Source: HK1 sp965202875 (lineage in GTDB: Bacteria > Pseudomonadota > Gammaproteobacteria > HK1). Taken from it: 64,000 bases of DNA. Shown one piece after another: positions 43,469-52,907 of this stretch (positions are counted from its first letter, which is position 1; the number at the start of each line of letters is the position of its first letter). The notes below the pieces were generated by a model. The model saw nothing but the letters and a program-made list of their open reading frames with translations. It was not told the DNA's origin and did not search any database. The stretch covers positions 2,666,001 to 2,730,000 of the forward strand of contig OZ241870.1 in assembly GCA_965202875.1 (NCBI GenBank). The letters run 5' to 3'. The position numbers and the translations under genes are program-made.

Positions 43469-44554
43469 TCACTTCGACGCGGGCGTGGCCGGCGGCGTAT
43501 CCAGCATCGGCGCTGCGGGCCATGCCTTCAGCACCGCCTGCACGAGGGTCGCGAGCGGAATCGCGAAGAAGATGCCCCAGAACCCCCACAGTCCGCCGAA
43601 GACGAGCACCGCGGCGATGATTGCGATCGGGTGCAGGTTGACGACTTCGGAGAACAGCAACGGCACCAGCACGTTGCCGTCGAGCGCCTGAATGATCGCG
43701 TACGCGGCCATGACGTAGGCGAAGTCGCTCGAGAAACCCCACTGGAAGTAGCCGATGACGGCCACCGGAAACGTGACCGTCACCGCCCCGACGTAGGGGA
43801 TCACCACCGACAGCCCCACCAGTGCACCGAGCAGCATCGAGAACTGGAGACCCATCAGCGCGAAGGTCACGTAGGTGACGGCCCACACGATCACGATCTC
43901 GATGAATTTGCCGCGGACGTAGTTTCCAATCTGGATGTCCACGTCCGCCCAGACCTGGCCCGCCAGCCGCCGGTCCTCGGGCAGGAATCCCGTCATCCAC
44001 GTGATGATGGCCGTCTTGTCCTTGAGAAAGAAAAACACCATCAGCGGCATGAGGATCAGGTAGACGAGCATGGTGAGCAGCCCGAGCACGGAGGAGAGTG
44101 ACGCTTCCACCGCCTGCTGGCCGATCCTGAGCGCCTCGGCCCGGATCTGGGCGATGAGATCGATGACCTGCTGCTCGGAGAACAGCTCCGGGTACTCGTG
44201 CGGCAGCGCGAGCAGCAGCTCCTGCCCGCGGCCGAGCATCGCCGGGAGTTGCTGCAGGAGCTGCGTCGCCTGGCGCGAGAGCAGGGGCAGCAGCCCGAAC
44301 ATCACCAGGAAGAGAAACGTCAGGAACGCGAGAAAGACCAAGAGCACCGCCACGAGGCGAGGCACCCGCTTGCGTTCGAGCAGCCCGACCAGCCCTTCGA
44401 GAAGGTATGCGATCACGATGCTCGCGATGACCGGGGCGAGCATCTCCCCGGCGAGGTAGATGATCGCGAAGCCGACGACAAGGACGGCGGCGAGCCCGAT
44501 CACCTGGGGATCGGAGAAGTGGCGCTCGAACCAGACGCTGATGGCGTTGGCCAT
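43469..44554 (-). CDS. AI-2E/PerM-family permease
   Basis: A 361-residue membrane protein with about eight helices in the family pattern. A first pair (VIGLAAVLVVGFAIIYLAG, MLAPVIASIVIAYLLEGLV) and a third helix precede a long soluble loop. The conserved FFFLKDK and the core VVIPYVGAVTVTFPVAVIG follow, with a closing helix pair (LWGFWGIFFAIPLATLVQAVL). Members export autoinducer-2 or small ions; the substrate cannot be told here. Confidence 0.88.
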   Translation of the reverse strand: MANAISVWFERHFSDPQVIGLAAVLVVGFAIIYLAGEMLAPVIASIVIAYLLEGLVGLLERKRVPRLVAVLLVFLAFLTFLFLVMFGLLPLLSRQATQLLQQLPAMLGRGQELLLALPHEYPELFSEQQVIDLIAQIRAEALRIGQQAVEASLSSVLGLLTMLVYLILMPLMVFFFLKDKTAIITWMTGFLPEDRRLAGQVWADVDIQIGNYVRGKFIEIVIVWAVTYVTFALMGLQFSMLLGALVGLSVVIPYVGAVTVTFPVAVIGYFQWGFSSDFAYVMAAYAIIQALDGNVLVPLLFSEVVNLHPIAIIAAVLVFGGLWGFWGIFFAIPLATLVQAVLKAWPAAPMLDTPPATPASK

Positions 44555-44639
44555 GGGTCACCCGCGCATTGAACCGGCGCTCCCGGTACCGCACCCGCTT
44601 CCGGCACCTCCTCCCGGAGCGCCGGCGGCGGCTCCGCTG

Positions 44640-45524
44640 CTACTGCCCGCGGATGCGCAGAAGTCGTTTCCGCGCAAGACCGGCCGCGGCAGATTGCGGG
44701 TAGCGCGTGACGAGATCGTCCAGGACCCGTTCGGCTTCCGCTTTGTTCCCGAGCTCGTCGTGGGTGTAACCGATCTTCAGCAGGGATCCCGCCAGCTTCT
44801 GGCTGCCCGGGTAGTCCGAGACGAGGCGCCCGAATTCCTGCAGAGCCAGCTTGTACTCGCGCTTGATGTAATGCGTTTCACCAAGCCAGTACTGCGCGTT
44901 GTCCGCGTAGCTCCCCCCGGGATATTCGTCGAGGAATTTCTGAAACGCGACGGCCGCGTCCTCGTAGCGCCCGGACTTCAGAAGATCGAAGGCGCTTTGA
45001 TACGCCTGCTGCTCCGCAAAGGGGTCTACGCCTTCGGTGGCGGGAACGGCGCCGGGAGTCCCGGCAGCGGAGGTCGTGCTCCGGGGAGCGGCGGGCGCCG
45101 ATGGGATGGCGGCGGGCTGACTTGCCGCGGCCGTCTCCGCCGGTGCTGGCGGAGTCGCGGGCGGGGGCGCGGTCGGCGGCGCCGATTGCGGTGACGGGCT
45201 TGCGGTCCGTGCCGCCGGCGCGGATTCGATGCTCTGAAGCCGCTGGTCGACGTCGCGGTAGAGCTCGCGCTGGCCCTGTCTGAGTCGGTTGATCGTGTGC
45301 GCCTGCTCCTCCAGTTGGCCTTGCAGCCTGCCTATCTCGATGCCGAGCGACTTCACTTCTTCGAAAAGCTTGAACAGCCCCCCCGAGTCGAACAGTCGCT
45401 CAAGCCGCTTCAGACGCTCGTCAAGGTCTCGTGGATCGGTGATCGGGGCCTGTGCGAGCGTGCCGCCGGCGTATACAAGGCCCGTCGCGACCACGAACGC
45501 CGTCATTGTCCGCCGCAGGTTCAT
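44640..45524 (-). CDS. cpoB: Cell-division coordinator CpoB (YbgF)
   Basis: Periplasmic partner of TolA that couples Tol-Pal to septal peptidoglycan synthesis. The 294 residues hold a signal peptide (MNLRRTMTAFVVATGLVYAGGTLAQA), a coiled-coil trimerisation region (DERLKRLERLFDSGG...IEIGRLQGQLEEQ), an Ala/Pro/Ser linker, and three C-terminal TPRs (YQSAFDLLKSGRYEDAAVAFQK, YADNAQYWLGETHYIKREYK, AGSLLKIGYTHDELGNKAEA). Its start overlaps the end of pal by four bases. Confidence 0.95.
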   Translation of the reverse strand: MNLRRTMTAFVVATGLVYAGGTLAQAPITDPRDLDERLKRLERLFDSGGLFKLFEEVKSLGIEIGRLQGQLEEQAHTINRLRQGQRELYRDVDQRLQSIESAPAARTASPSPQSAPPTAPPPATPPAPAETAAASQPAAIPSAPAAPRSTTSAAGTPGAVPATEGVDPFAEQQAYQSAFDLLKSGRYEDAAVAFQKFLDEYPGGSYADNAQYWLGETHYIKREYKLALQEFGRLVSDYPGSQKLAGSLLKIGYTHDELGNKAEAERVLDDLVTRYPQSAAAGLARKRLLRIRGQ

Positions 45525-46123
45525 TCTCGTGTCCTGTAGATGATCTCGACCCGGCGATTGAGCCGCCACGCGGATTCGTCATGTCCGACCGCCGCGGGGC
45601 GTTCCTCGCCGTAGCTGATGGTGCGGATCTGCTGGCCGGCCGCGCCGAGCAACGTCATGATCTGGCGAATGGCAATCGCACGCTCTTCACCCAACGCGAC
45701 GTTGTACTCGCGTGTTCCGCGCTCGTCGGCGTGCCCTTCGAGGGTGATCGATGCGCCGGGATGCTCCGAGAGATAGCGTGCATGGGCTTCGATGGCGGCC
45801 CGCTCCGACTCAAGCACCTTGATCGAATCGTACTCGAAGTAGATAGTGCGGTTCGCCAGCGTGCTCTTCGGATCGTCGAGCGGATGCCCCTGAAAACCGT
45901 CCGACGCACCACCGGCGCCGGCCGCCGCCTCGTCCGCGTCCGTGCCCGGTATCGGGGCTCCCGTGATCGAGCCGTCACCGACGCCGCTCGTGGATACGTC
46001 GCTGCCCTGATCTGCCGATCCGGCCTGTCGTGTGTCGTCCATGGTGCCCATGGTGCCTTCGCAGGCGGCGAGCGCCGCTGCGCCGGCGAAAACGAGCACG
46101 GCCCTGAGCAGGCGAAGACGCAT
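45521..46123 (-). CDS. pal: Peptidoglycan-associated lipoprotein Pal
   Basis: Outer-membrane lipoprotein that binds peptidoglycan and TolB. The 200 residues begin with a lipobox (LVFAGAAALAAC, Cys21). A linker longer than usual follows, rich in Gly, Ala and Asp. The OmpA-like domain then has IYFEYDSIKVLE, ITLEGHADERGTREYNVALGERR-like sequence and NRRVEIIYR. It lies between tolB and cpoB. Confidence 0.96.
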   Translation of the reverse strand: MRLRLLRAVLVFAGAAALAACEGTMGTMDDTRQAGSADQGSDVSTSGVGDGSITGAPIPGTDADEAAAGAGGASDGFQGHPLDDPKSTLANRTIYFEYDSIKVLESERAAIEAHARYLSEHPGASITLEGHADERGTREYNVALGEERAIAIRQIMTLLGAAGQQIRTISYGEERPAAVGHDESAWRLNRRVEIIYRTRE

Positions 46124-46225
46124 GACTTTCCCCTCATGTCGTCTGAAAAAGTGGTGAGCCGTTGCGCTGTCGGGCGATGGGGAGCACGGCAGCGAGGCGA
46201 ACGGTTCCGGATCGACCGGGCAGAA

Positions 46226-47560
46226 TCAGTATCGGAACGGAGACCAGGCAGGTTCACGGACGCCTCCCGTCTGAGCGGCGATGCGCTGATGCGTCCTTCC
46301 ATCCGGAGAGACCATCGCGAGAACCGAACCCGTACCATCGGTCGTAGCATACAGGATCATGCTGCCGTTCGGCGCGAAGCTGGGCGACTCGTCAAGCTCC
46401 GAATCGGTCAGGACCTGCAGTGCGCGGTTCTCCAGATCGAGGACCCCGATGCGGAATCGGCGGCCGTCGCCATGGACGAGCGCAAGCCTGGTGCCGTCGG
46501 GCGAAAAGACGGGGCGCGCGTTGTAGCCTCCTTCGAACGTGATGCGCTCGGGACGCCCCCCCTCGGCCGCGACCCGATACACCTGTGGCCTGCCGCCACG
46601 GGCCGACGTGAACACCAGGAATTGCCCGTCAGGGGACCATGCCGGCTCGGTGTCTATCCCGGGGCTCTGCGTCAACCGGCGCAGGAGCCTGCTCCGGAGG
46701 TCCATGACGTAGATCTCCGGATTGCCGTCCTTGGAGAGGGTCATCGCGAGGTGGTGTCCATCGGGGGAGAATGCCGGGGCGCTGTTGAGGCCAGGGAAAG
46801 AGGTGATGCGATCGCGATCGCCGGTCGCGAGATCCTGGATGAAGATGTACGGGCGGTCTTCTTCGAACGAGACGTAGGCGAGCTTCTTTCCGTCCGGTGA
46901 CCACGACGGCGACATGACGGGGCGCACCGAATCGAAGATGGTGTGCTCGTTGTAGCCGTCGACGTCCGCCACGATCAGCGTGTAACGGGATTCGCCGTCC
47001 GCACCGCGCACCTCGTTGACGTACGCGACCCTCGTGTCGAAGGCGCCGCGGACCCCGGTGAGTTTCTCGTAGATGACGTCCGTGATCCGATGCGCGGCCC
47101 TGCGCATCCCCTGCATCGTCGTGGTCAACTGGAAGCCGACGACCTGCTTGCGCCTCAGCACGTCGTAGAGCTGGAACTCGACCACGTACCGTCCATCGAG
47201 CGAAGCCGTGACGTTGCCGATGACCAGGCTGCCGGTGCCGAGCAGACGCCAGTCGTCGAAGACGATCTGATCGTGCCGAAACGGTCGCCCCGGCAAATCC
47301 GCAAAGGGCATCGGCTCGAACAGGCCGGTGCGGGCGAGGTCGGCAGCGACGACCGCCGCGACGTCGGTTTCGACGGGCGTGCTCCGGCCACCGCCCTGCC
47401 CTCCGAAAGGAACGATCGCGATCGGCTGCTTCGCCTCGATGCTCTTCGTGATCTTGATTGTGATGACCGCGTGCGCGGCGCCCGGCAGGAAGGCCGCGAC
47501 GAGGAGCGTGACGATGATGCGTTGGATCCGTGCAATCAACGATCTAGCCCTCGGGTGCAA
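46226..47560 (-). CDS. tolB: Tol-Pal system protein TolB
   Basis: Periplasmic beta-propeller that links TolA and Pal. The 444 residues have a signal peptide (IVTLLVAAFLPGAAHA), the N-terminal alpha/beta domain (PIAIVPFGGQ) and the WD40-like propeller repeats (SPSWSPDGKKLAYVSFE, APAFSPDGHHLAMTLS, EPAWSPDGQFLVFTS, RPVFSPDGTRLALV). The upstream end overlaps tolA by 17 bases; ATGs a few codons downstream are alternative starts. Confidence 0.96.
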   Translation of the reverse strand: MHPRARSLIARIQRIIVTLLVAAFLPGAAHAVITIKITKSIEAKQPIAIVPFGGQGGGRSTPVETDVAAVVAADLARTGLFEPMPFADLPGRPFRHDQIVFDDWRLLGTGSLVIGNVTASLDGRYVVEFQLYDVLRRKQVVGFQLTTTMQGMRRAAHRITDVIYEKLTGVRGAFDTRVAYVNEVRGADGESRYTLIVADVDGYNEHTIFDSVRPVMSPSWSPDGKKLAYVSFEEDRPYIFIQDLATGDRDRITSFPGLNSAPAFSPDGHHLAMTLSKDGNPEIYVMDLRSRLLRRLTQSPGIDTEPAWSPDGQFLVFTSARGGRPQVYRVAAEGGRPERITFEGGYNARPVFSPDGTRLALVHGDGRRFRIGVLDLENRALQVLTDSELDESPSFAPNGSMILYATTDGTGSVLAMVSPDGRTHQRIAAQTGGVREPAWSPFRY

Positions 47561-48650
47561 AGGTGATCACGATGTGGCGATCGAACAGCGACGGATCCTT
47601 GGGCGCCGGAAGCGGTGACGCGCGCAACACCGCATCCTCCACCGAGCGGTCGAAGCCGGGGTTGCCGCTGCTGGTGCGGATCTCCACCTGCACCACCTCC
47701 CCTCCCGGGATCTGCGAGACCCGCACCACGCATCTGAGCCCCGCCACGGCACCCGGCGGGCGCAGCCAGTTGCGTTCGATCTTGTCTTTGACCTGGGCAA
47801 TATATTCCGCGCGTCCGGCGTCAAGCAATGCCCGGCGCTCTTCCTCGAGCTGCTGCGCGGCCCGGGCGATCTCCTCCTGAAGCGCCATCTCCGCCTCCTC
47901 GCGCCGACGCTCTTCCTCTGCCTTCCGGCGCGCCTCCTCGGCCTTTCTACGCTCCGCCTCGGCCCGCCGTTTTTCCTCCTCGATCCGCTTGCGTTCCGCT
48001 TCGACGCGCTTGCGCTTCTCCTCCGCCTTCCGGCCTGCTTCCTCGGCCTTGCGCCTTTCGGCCTCGGCATGCGCCTGCTCCGCCCTGGCGACCCGCGCCT
48101 GCTCCTCGATCCGGCGCTTCTTCTCCGCTTCTTCGCGCCGTTTCTGCTCGATCCGTGCGAGCCGCTTCTCCTCCTCGGCACGGCGCTCGGACAGCGCCTT
48201 CTTCTGCTTCTCCAGCTCCTCGACCCGCTTCGCCTCCGCTTCGCGCTTGCGCTTGAGCTCCTCGAGACGCTCCGCCTCCTGGCGCTCACGTTCGCGCTCG
48301 CTGGCGACGTACTCTCTCTGGCGCTCGCGCTGCAATCGTTCGAGCTCGGAGAGCCGGCGCTCTTCTTCGGTCCGCCGGAGGTGCGCAGCCTCCGCTTCCT
48401 TCTCCAGCCTCTCAATCCGTTCGCGTTCTTTCTCGCGCCGTTGCCGATCACGCTCGCGCAGGCGCCCGAGCTCGTCGGCAATCTGCTTCTCGTCGACGAC
48501 CACCGCCTCGACCGGCTCGGCCCGGGGGCCGGCCGCCACGGGCTCCGGCGTATCCCCGAGGCTGAACACGAGCACGGCCCCGACCGCTGCATGAAGCAGC
48601 AACGCGTAGACGGCCGGCAGGAGTCGCCCCAGGAACGGTTCCCTGCTCAT
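47544..48650 (-). CDS. tolA: Tol-Pal energy-transducing protein TolA
   Basis: Spans the envelope to carry proton-motive force from TolQR to TolB/Pal. It has an N-terminal membrane anchor (LLPAVYALLLHAAVGAVLVFSL), then about 200 residues of continuous charged helix (repeats like AERRKAEEARRKAEEE), and the TonB-like C-terminal domain (IERNWLRPPGAVAGLRCVVRVSQIPGGEVVQVEIRTSSG). The length of 368 residues is normal. Confidence 0.95.
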   Translation of the reverse strand: MSREPFLGRLLPAVYALLLHAAVGAVLVFSLGDTPEPVAAGPRAEPVEAVVVDEKQIADELGRLRERDRQRREKERERIERLEKEAEAAHLRRTEEERRLSELERLQRERQREYVASERERERQEAERLEELKRKREAEAKRVEELEKQKKALSERRAEEEKRLARIEQKRREEAEKKRRIEEQARVARAEQAHAEAERRKAEEAGRKAEEKRKRVEAERKRIEEEKRRAEAERRKAEEARRKAEEERRREEAEMALQEEIARAAQQLEEERRALLDAGRAEYIAQVKDKIERNWLRPPGAVAGLRCVVRVSQIPGGEVVQVEIRTSSGNPGFDRSVEDAVLRASPLPAPKDPSLFDRHIVITFAPEG

Positions 48651-49081
48651 TGCTCCACGTTCGGCGGCGCCTCGGTCATCAACCCGACGCTCGGCGCTCC
48701 GGCGCGCTGCAGGATCGCCATCAGGAGGACGACGTCCCCGTAGGGAACGTTCTCGTCGCCGCGTACCACCACCGCCAGCCCCGGCCGATGGCGCAGCAGG
48801 GCGCCGACCCGGGCCGCGAGGACCTGCGGCTCGACCGGGGAGCCCTGATCGTCCCCGTAGTTCACGTAGTAGCCGCCGGCCGCGTCGATCGTCACCACGA
48901 GCGGCTCCTGCGTTTCGACGTCGATCGGCTCCGCCTCGGCCTGGGGCAGATCGACCTTGACGCCTTGCGTCAGCAGAGGCGCTGTGATCATGAAAATCAC
49001 GAGGAGCACGAGCATGACGTCGATGTAGGGAACGACGTTGATCTCGGACATCGGACGCCTGCGTGTGCGGTATCTAGCCAT
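48647..49081 (-). CDS. tolR: Tol-Pal protein TolR
   Basis: Inner-membrane proton-channel subunit of the ExbD/TolR family. The 144 residues carry one membrane helix with the essential Asp (NVVPYIDVMLVLLVIFMITAPLL) and a periplasmic domain (LVVTIDAAGGYYVNYG, VVRGDENVPYGDVVLLMAILQRAG). ATG 49081 gives MARYRTRRRPMSEIN. The four-base overlap with tolA implies coupling. Confidence 0.95.
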   Translation of the reverse strand: MARYRTRRRPMSEINVVPYIDVMLVLLVIFMITAPLLTQGVKVDLPQAEAEPIDVETQEPLVVTIDAAGGYYVNYGDDQGSPVEPQVLAARVGALLRHRPGLAVVVRGDENVPYGDVVLLMAILQRAGAPSVGLMTEAPPNVEQ

Positions 49082-49195
49082 GCTGCACACCCTTGCGGTG
49101 CTCGTTGCCCGCCGACGTTCCCTCGCTCCGGCCGCCGACGATGCGGCGGCTGCCGCCGGTACGGCAGGCCTGGAGCGGCCGGCGGCGAGCGTCCT

Positions 49196-49870
49196 TCATC
49201 GATGGGCCTGGCGCTGGAGGATGGTGGAGAACTCGTCCACGAACGAGTCGTACCGGTTGTGAAGCCGCTCGACGTCGTGCGCGAACCGGTTGTAGGCGAT
49301 CACCGCGGGGATGGCCGCGAACAGGCCCATGGCCGTGGCGATCAGCGCCTCGGCGATGCCCGGCGCCACCATCGAGATGGTGGCCTGCTGCACGTTTCCC
49401 AGCGCCCGGAACGAATTCATGATCCCCCAGACCGTGCCGAACAATCCGATGTAAGGGCTCGTCGAGCCGACGGTAGCGAGGAAGGAGAGGTTCTGTTCCA
49501 GATACTCGACCTCCCGGCCCAGTGCGATCCGCATCGCCCGTTCCGTTCCGGACAGCAGATCCCGTGCCTCGACCCCCTTTTGTCCGCGCAACCGTGCAAA
49601 CTCTTTGAACCCGGCGTGGAAGATCCGTTCCATGCCGGTCGCCCCGGCCCGCCGTACGTCGATCCGGTTGAAGATTTCGACGAGGTCGACTCCTGACCAA
49701 AACTGGTCCTCGAACGTTTCGGCGGCGTAGACGGCGCGCCGGACCACGAACCGCTTCTGGAAAATCATCGTCCACGAGACGAGGGAGGCGATGGCCAGGA
49801 TGACCATGACGATCTGAACCAGGATGCTCGCATCCAGCATCAGGGTGACGAGAGAGAGATCTGTGCTCAA
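49196..49870 (-). CDS. tolQ: Tol-Pal protein TolQ
   Basis: Inner-membrane proton-channel subunit of the ExbB/TolQ/MotA family. The 224 residues have three membrane segments (ILVQIVMVILAIASLVSW; VGSTSPYIGLFGTVWGIM; ALIATAMGLFAAIPAVIAY). I start at TTG 49870 because AGGAG lies seven bases upstream; a TTG two codons earlier would be too close to it. ybgC, usually first in this operon, is absent; ruvB lies directly upstream instead. Confidence 0.93.
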   Translation of the reverse strand: MSTDLSLVTLMLDASILVQIVMVILAIASLVSWTMIFQKRFVVRRAVYAAETFEDQFWSGVDLVEIFNRIDVRRAGATGMERIFHAGFKEFARLRGQKGVEARDLLSGTERAMRIALGREVEYLEQNLSFLATVGSTSPYIGLFGTVWGIMNSFRALGNVQQATISMVAPGIAEALIATAMGLFAAIPAVIAYNRFAHDVERLHNRYDSFVDEFSTILQRQAHR

Positions 49871-49909
49871 GTTCAAGCTCCTGGGAAAAGACGGACGGGG
49901 GTCACCAGT

Positions 49910-50956
49910 CTAACGAGACCCTTCGAACAGGTCGGGCACGGCGGAGATCGGCGGGCTTGCCGGCGGCTCCATACCGAAGTGCGTCCAAGCGGTCCGGGTC
50001 GCCATGCGGCCCCGTGGCGTGCGCATCAGGAATCCCTGCTGGATGAGATACGGCTCGAGTACGTCCTCAATGGTATCGCGCTCTTCCCCGATCGCGGCGG
50101 CGAGGTTGTCGATGCCCACCGGGCCACCGTCGAACTTCTCGATGATCGCGAGCAGCAGCTTGCGGTCCATCAGGTCGAAACCGTGCGCGTCGACGTCGAG
50201 CAAGTCGAGCGCGCGGTTGGCGATCCGGGCGGTGATGCGGCCGTCCGCCTTGACCTCCGCGTAGTCGCGGACCCTGCGCAGCAGACGGTTCGCGATGCGG
50301 GGGGTGCCGCGCGAGCGGGACGCGATCTCGCCGGCGCCGTCCCCGGCGGTGTCGACACCGAGGATGGCGGCCGAACGCGCCACGATGTGCGCGAGGTCGG
50401 CGATGCTGTAGAATTCCAGCCGCTGCACGATGCCGAAGCGGTCGCGGAGCGGCGAGGTCAGCATCCCGGCGCGGGTCGTCGCGCCGACGAGGGTGAAAGG
50501 CGGAAGGTCGAGCTTGATCGAGCGCGCGGCCGGACCCTCGCCGATCACGATGTCGAGCTGGTAGTCCTCCATCGCCGGATAGAGGATCTCCTCCACCGCC
50601 GGGTTCAGCCGGTGCATCTCGTCGATGAAGAGCACGTCGCGCGGCTCCAGGTTGGTGAGCAGCGCCGCGAGATCGCCCGAGCGTTCGAGGACGGGACCCG
50701 CGGTCTGGCGCAGGTTGACCTGCATTTCGTTCGCGACGACGTGGGCCAGGGTGGTCTTGCCGAGACCCGGCGGGCCGAAGATGAGGAGGTGGTCGAGGGC
50801 TTCGCCCCTGCGCCGGGCCGCCTCGATGAAGATCTCCATCTGCTCGATCACCCCCGGCTGGCCTACGTACTCCGTGAGCCGTCCGGGGCGGATGGTGCGA
50901 TCGAGAGCCTGATCTTCGGCTCTCGCCTGCCCGCTCACGAGGCGCTCCGTCTCCAT
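49910..50956 (-). CDS. ruvB: Holliday junction branch-migration helicase RuvB
   Basis: AAA+ motor that drives branch migration with RuvA. The 348 residues have Walker A GPPGLGKTTLAHVVA, Walker B LFIDEMHRL, sensor VGATTRAGML and arginine finger region SPLRDRFGIVQ, and the C-terminal winged helix (EPYLIQQGFLMRTPRGRMAT). It lies between ruvA and tolQ. Confidence 0.97.
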   Translation of the reverse strand: METERLVSGQARAEDQALDRTIRPGRLTEYVGQPGVIEQMEIFIEAARRRGEALDHLLIFGPPGLGKTTLAHVVANEMQVNLRQTAGPVLERSGDLAALLTNLEPRDVLFIDEMHRLNPAVEEILYPAMEDYQLDIVIGEGPAARSIKLDLPPFTLVGATTRAGMLTSPLRDRFGIVQRLEFYSIADLAHIVARSAAILGVDTAGDGAGEIASRSRGTPRIANRLLRRVRDYAEVKADGRITARIANRALDLLDVDAHGFDLMDRKLLLAIIEKFDGGPVGIDNLAAAIGEERDTIEDVLEPYLIQQGFLMRTPRGRMATRTAWTHFGMEPPASPPISAVPDLFEGSR

Positions 50957-50971
50957 CGATTCCGCCGGGAA

Positions 50972-51574
50972 TCAACGCACCATCGACTGGAGCGCGCGAC
51001 GTACGATCTCCTCGCACGCCAAGCCGTCGGCCCCGACCGCGTGGACCCGACGGCTCGCCTCCGGCGGCTTGAGACCGAGCGCGATCAGCGCGCTCACCGC
51101 CTCGGCCACCGGATCGTCCCGGCGCGGCGCGGGCCCGGCTCCGATGTGTGTGACGGCCACCCCGGCCGACGCTTCGGCGACCTTGTCGCGCATCTCCATC
51201 ACCAGCCGTTGCGCCGTCTTCTTGCCGATGCCCGGCAGCCGGGAGAGGCTCGTGGTGTCGCCTTCGAGCACGCAGCGCGCGAACCCGCCCGCGTCCAGCC
51301 CGGAGAGGATCGCCAGCCCGAGCTTCGCGCCGACGCCGCTCACCCGCAGGAGCTGGCGGAACACGTCCCGCTCGGCGCGTCGCGCGAACGCGTACAGTTG
51401 CTGTGCATCCTCGCGAACGACGTGGTGCAGGTACAGCGTCACCGGCTCACCGGTCGAGGGCAGGTCGTAGAAGGTGGTCATCGGCGCTTCCATCTCGTAG
51501 CCGACGCCGCCGGTGTCGACGAGCAGCACGGGGGGATGCTTCTCGCGCAGCACGCCGTGGATCCAGCCGATCAC
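50972..51574 (-). CDS. ruvA: Holliday junction protein RuvA
   Basis: Tetrameric junction-binding protein. I use GTG 51574, which gives the family opening (V)IGWIHGVLREKHPPVLLVDTGGVGYEMEAP. The 200 residues then carry the helix-hairpin-helix motifs (LLRVSGVGAKLGLAILSG, LSRLPGIGKKTAQRLVMEMRDK) and the C-terminal RuvB-binding domain. It lies 15 bp upstream of ruvB. Confidence 0.95.
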   Translation of the reverse strand: MIGWIHGVLREKHPPVLLVDTGGVGYEMEAPMTTFYDLPSTGEPVTLYLHHVVREDAQQLYAFARRAERDVFRQLLRVSGVGAKLGLAILSGLDAGGFARCVLEGDTTSLSRLPGIGKKTAQRLVMEMRDKVAEASAGVAVTHIGAGPAPRRDDPVAEAVSALIALGLKPPEASRRVHAVGADGLACEEIVRRALQSMVR

Positions 51575-51581
51575 CGGGGGA

Positions 51582-52109
51582 TTACCGGCCACCGCCGACC
51601 GCGACGCTCGCGAGCACGCGCCCACGCCGCGCGACCGCCGTTCGCATGTGTGCGTGACAGACCGCGACGGCCAGCGCGTCCGCCTGATCCGCCTGGGGCG
51701 GCTCCCGCAACCCGAGCAGCACCCTGGTCATGTACTGGATCTGCTCCTTCGAGGCATGGCCCTTGCCGGTGACCGCCTGTTTCACTTCGTTCGGTGAGTA
51801 CTCGTGCACGGACAGCGCGCGCATGGCACCGGCGAGGATCGCAACGCCCCGGGCCTGTCCGAGCTTCAGGGCGGATGCGGCGTTCCGATGCACGAACACC
51901 TTCTCGATCACGAACTCGTGCGCGGCGTGGGCGTCGATGACCGCTCCGACCCCTTCGAAGATCCTGCGCAGCCGCTCGGGCCAGTCGCCCTCGACGGCAC
52001 GCACGAACCCGCTCGCGACGTGGACGAGGCGCGTCCCGGCGGCGTCGACGACTCCATACCCGGTCAACCGGGAGCCCGGATCGACGCCGATGATACGGAC
52101 CGTCCTCAA
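51582..52109 (-). CDS. ruvC: Holliday junction resolvase RuvC
   Basis: Metal-dependent endonuclease that resolves junctions. The 175 residues show the acidic active site: Asp in IIGVDPGSRLTGYGV, Glu in FVIEKVFVHRNAASALKLGQARG, and Asp residues in PPQADQADALAVAVCHAH. No ATG fits the start. TTG 52109, overlapping the yebC stop (TTGA), gives (M)RTVRIIGVDPG and is my choice. Confidence 0.94.
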   Translation of the reverse strand: MRTVRIIGVDPGSRLTGYGVVDAAGTRLVHVASGFVRAVEGDWPERLRRIFEGVGAVIDAHAAHEFVIEKVFVHRNAASALKLGQARGVAILAGAMRALSVHEYSPNEVKQAVTGKGHASKEQIQYMTRVLLGLREPPQADQADALAVAVCHAHMRTAVARRGRVLASVAVGGGR

Positions 52110-52852
52110 CCGAGCCCGGCCAGGATCTCGTCCGAGATCTCCGCGTTGGAGTACACCTGCTGCACTTCGTCGAGGTCGTCGAGCGTGCCGAGCAGCTTGA
52201 TGATCCGCCGAGCATCCTCGGCGTCGAGGGAGACGTTCGAGGAGGGGCGCATGGTCACCTCCGCCTGCTCCGGCCGGAGCCCGCCGGCCACGATGCCGTC
52301 GCGAACGCCGGTGAACTCCTCCGGGTCGGTGACCACGTCGAGCGAACCGTCGTCGTTCGCCACCACGTCCTCGGCCCCGGCTTCGAGCGCCGCCTCCATC
52401 AACCGATCCTCGTCGGTGCCGGGGGGGAAGGAAAGCTGGCCGACCCTGGTGAACAGGTACGCCACCGAGCCACCGGTGCCGAGGTTGCCGCCCCATTTGG
52501 TGAACGCGTGGCGGATCTCCGCGACGGTCCGCTTGCGGTTGTCGGTGACGCAATCCACCATCACCGCGGCGCCGCCCGGGCCGTATCCTTCGTAGCGCAC
52601 CTCTTCGAGGGCGTCGGAGCCGCCTTCGCCGGTCGCGCGCCTGATGGCCCGGTCAAGGGTGTCCTTCGGCACGTTGCCCGCGAACGCCTTCTCCATCGCG
52701 ATCCGTAGCCGCGCGTTGGCGCCGGGCTCACCGCCGCCTTCGCGCGCGGCGATCGTGACCTCGCGAATGAGCTTGGTGAACAGCTTGCCCCGCTTGGCGT
52801 CCTGGGCCTTCTTGCGGTGCTGGATGTTCGCCCACTTGGAATGGCCGGCCAT
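52106..52852 (-). CDS. yebC: YebC/PmpR-family transcriptional regulator
   Basis: A 248-residue member of the TACO1/YebC family. ATG 52852 opens MAGHSKWANIQHRKKAQDAKRGKLFTKLIREV, and the acidic C-terminus (EDARRIIKLLGTLDDLDEVQQVYSNAEI) is typical. Members regulate transcription or help ribosomes through proline-rich stretches. It heads the ruvCAB operon, as is common. Confidence 0.96.
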   Translation of the reverse strand: MAGHSKWANIQHRKKAQDAKRGKLFTKLIREVTIAAREGGGEPGANARLRIAMEKAFAGNVPKDTLDRAIRRATGEGGSDALEEVRYEGYGPGGAAVMVDCVTDNRKRTVAEIRHAFTKWGGNLGTGGSVAYLFTRVGQLSFPPGTDEDRLMEAALEAGAEDVVANDDGSLDVVTDPEEFTGVRDGIVAGGLRPEQAEVTMRPSSNVSLDAEDARRIIKLLGTLDDLDEVQQVYSNAEISDEILAGLG

Positions 52853-52907
52853 GGGTGACGTGTGGTGTCGTGCCAAGCGTGGATGCTACCACCATCACAG
52901 GGACGCA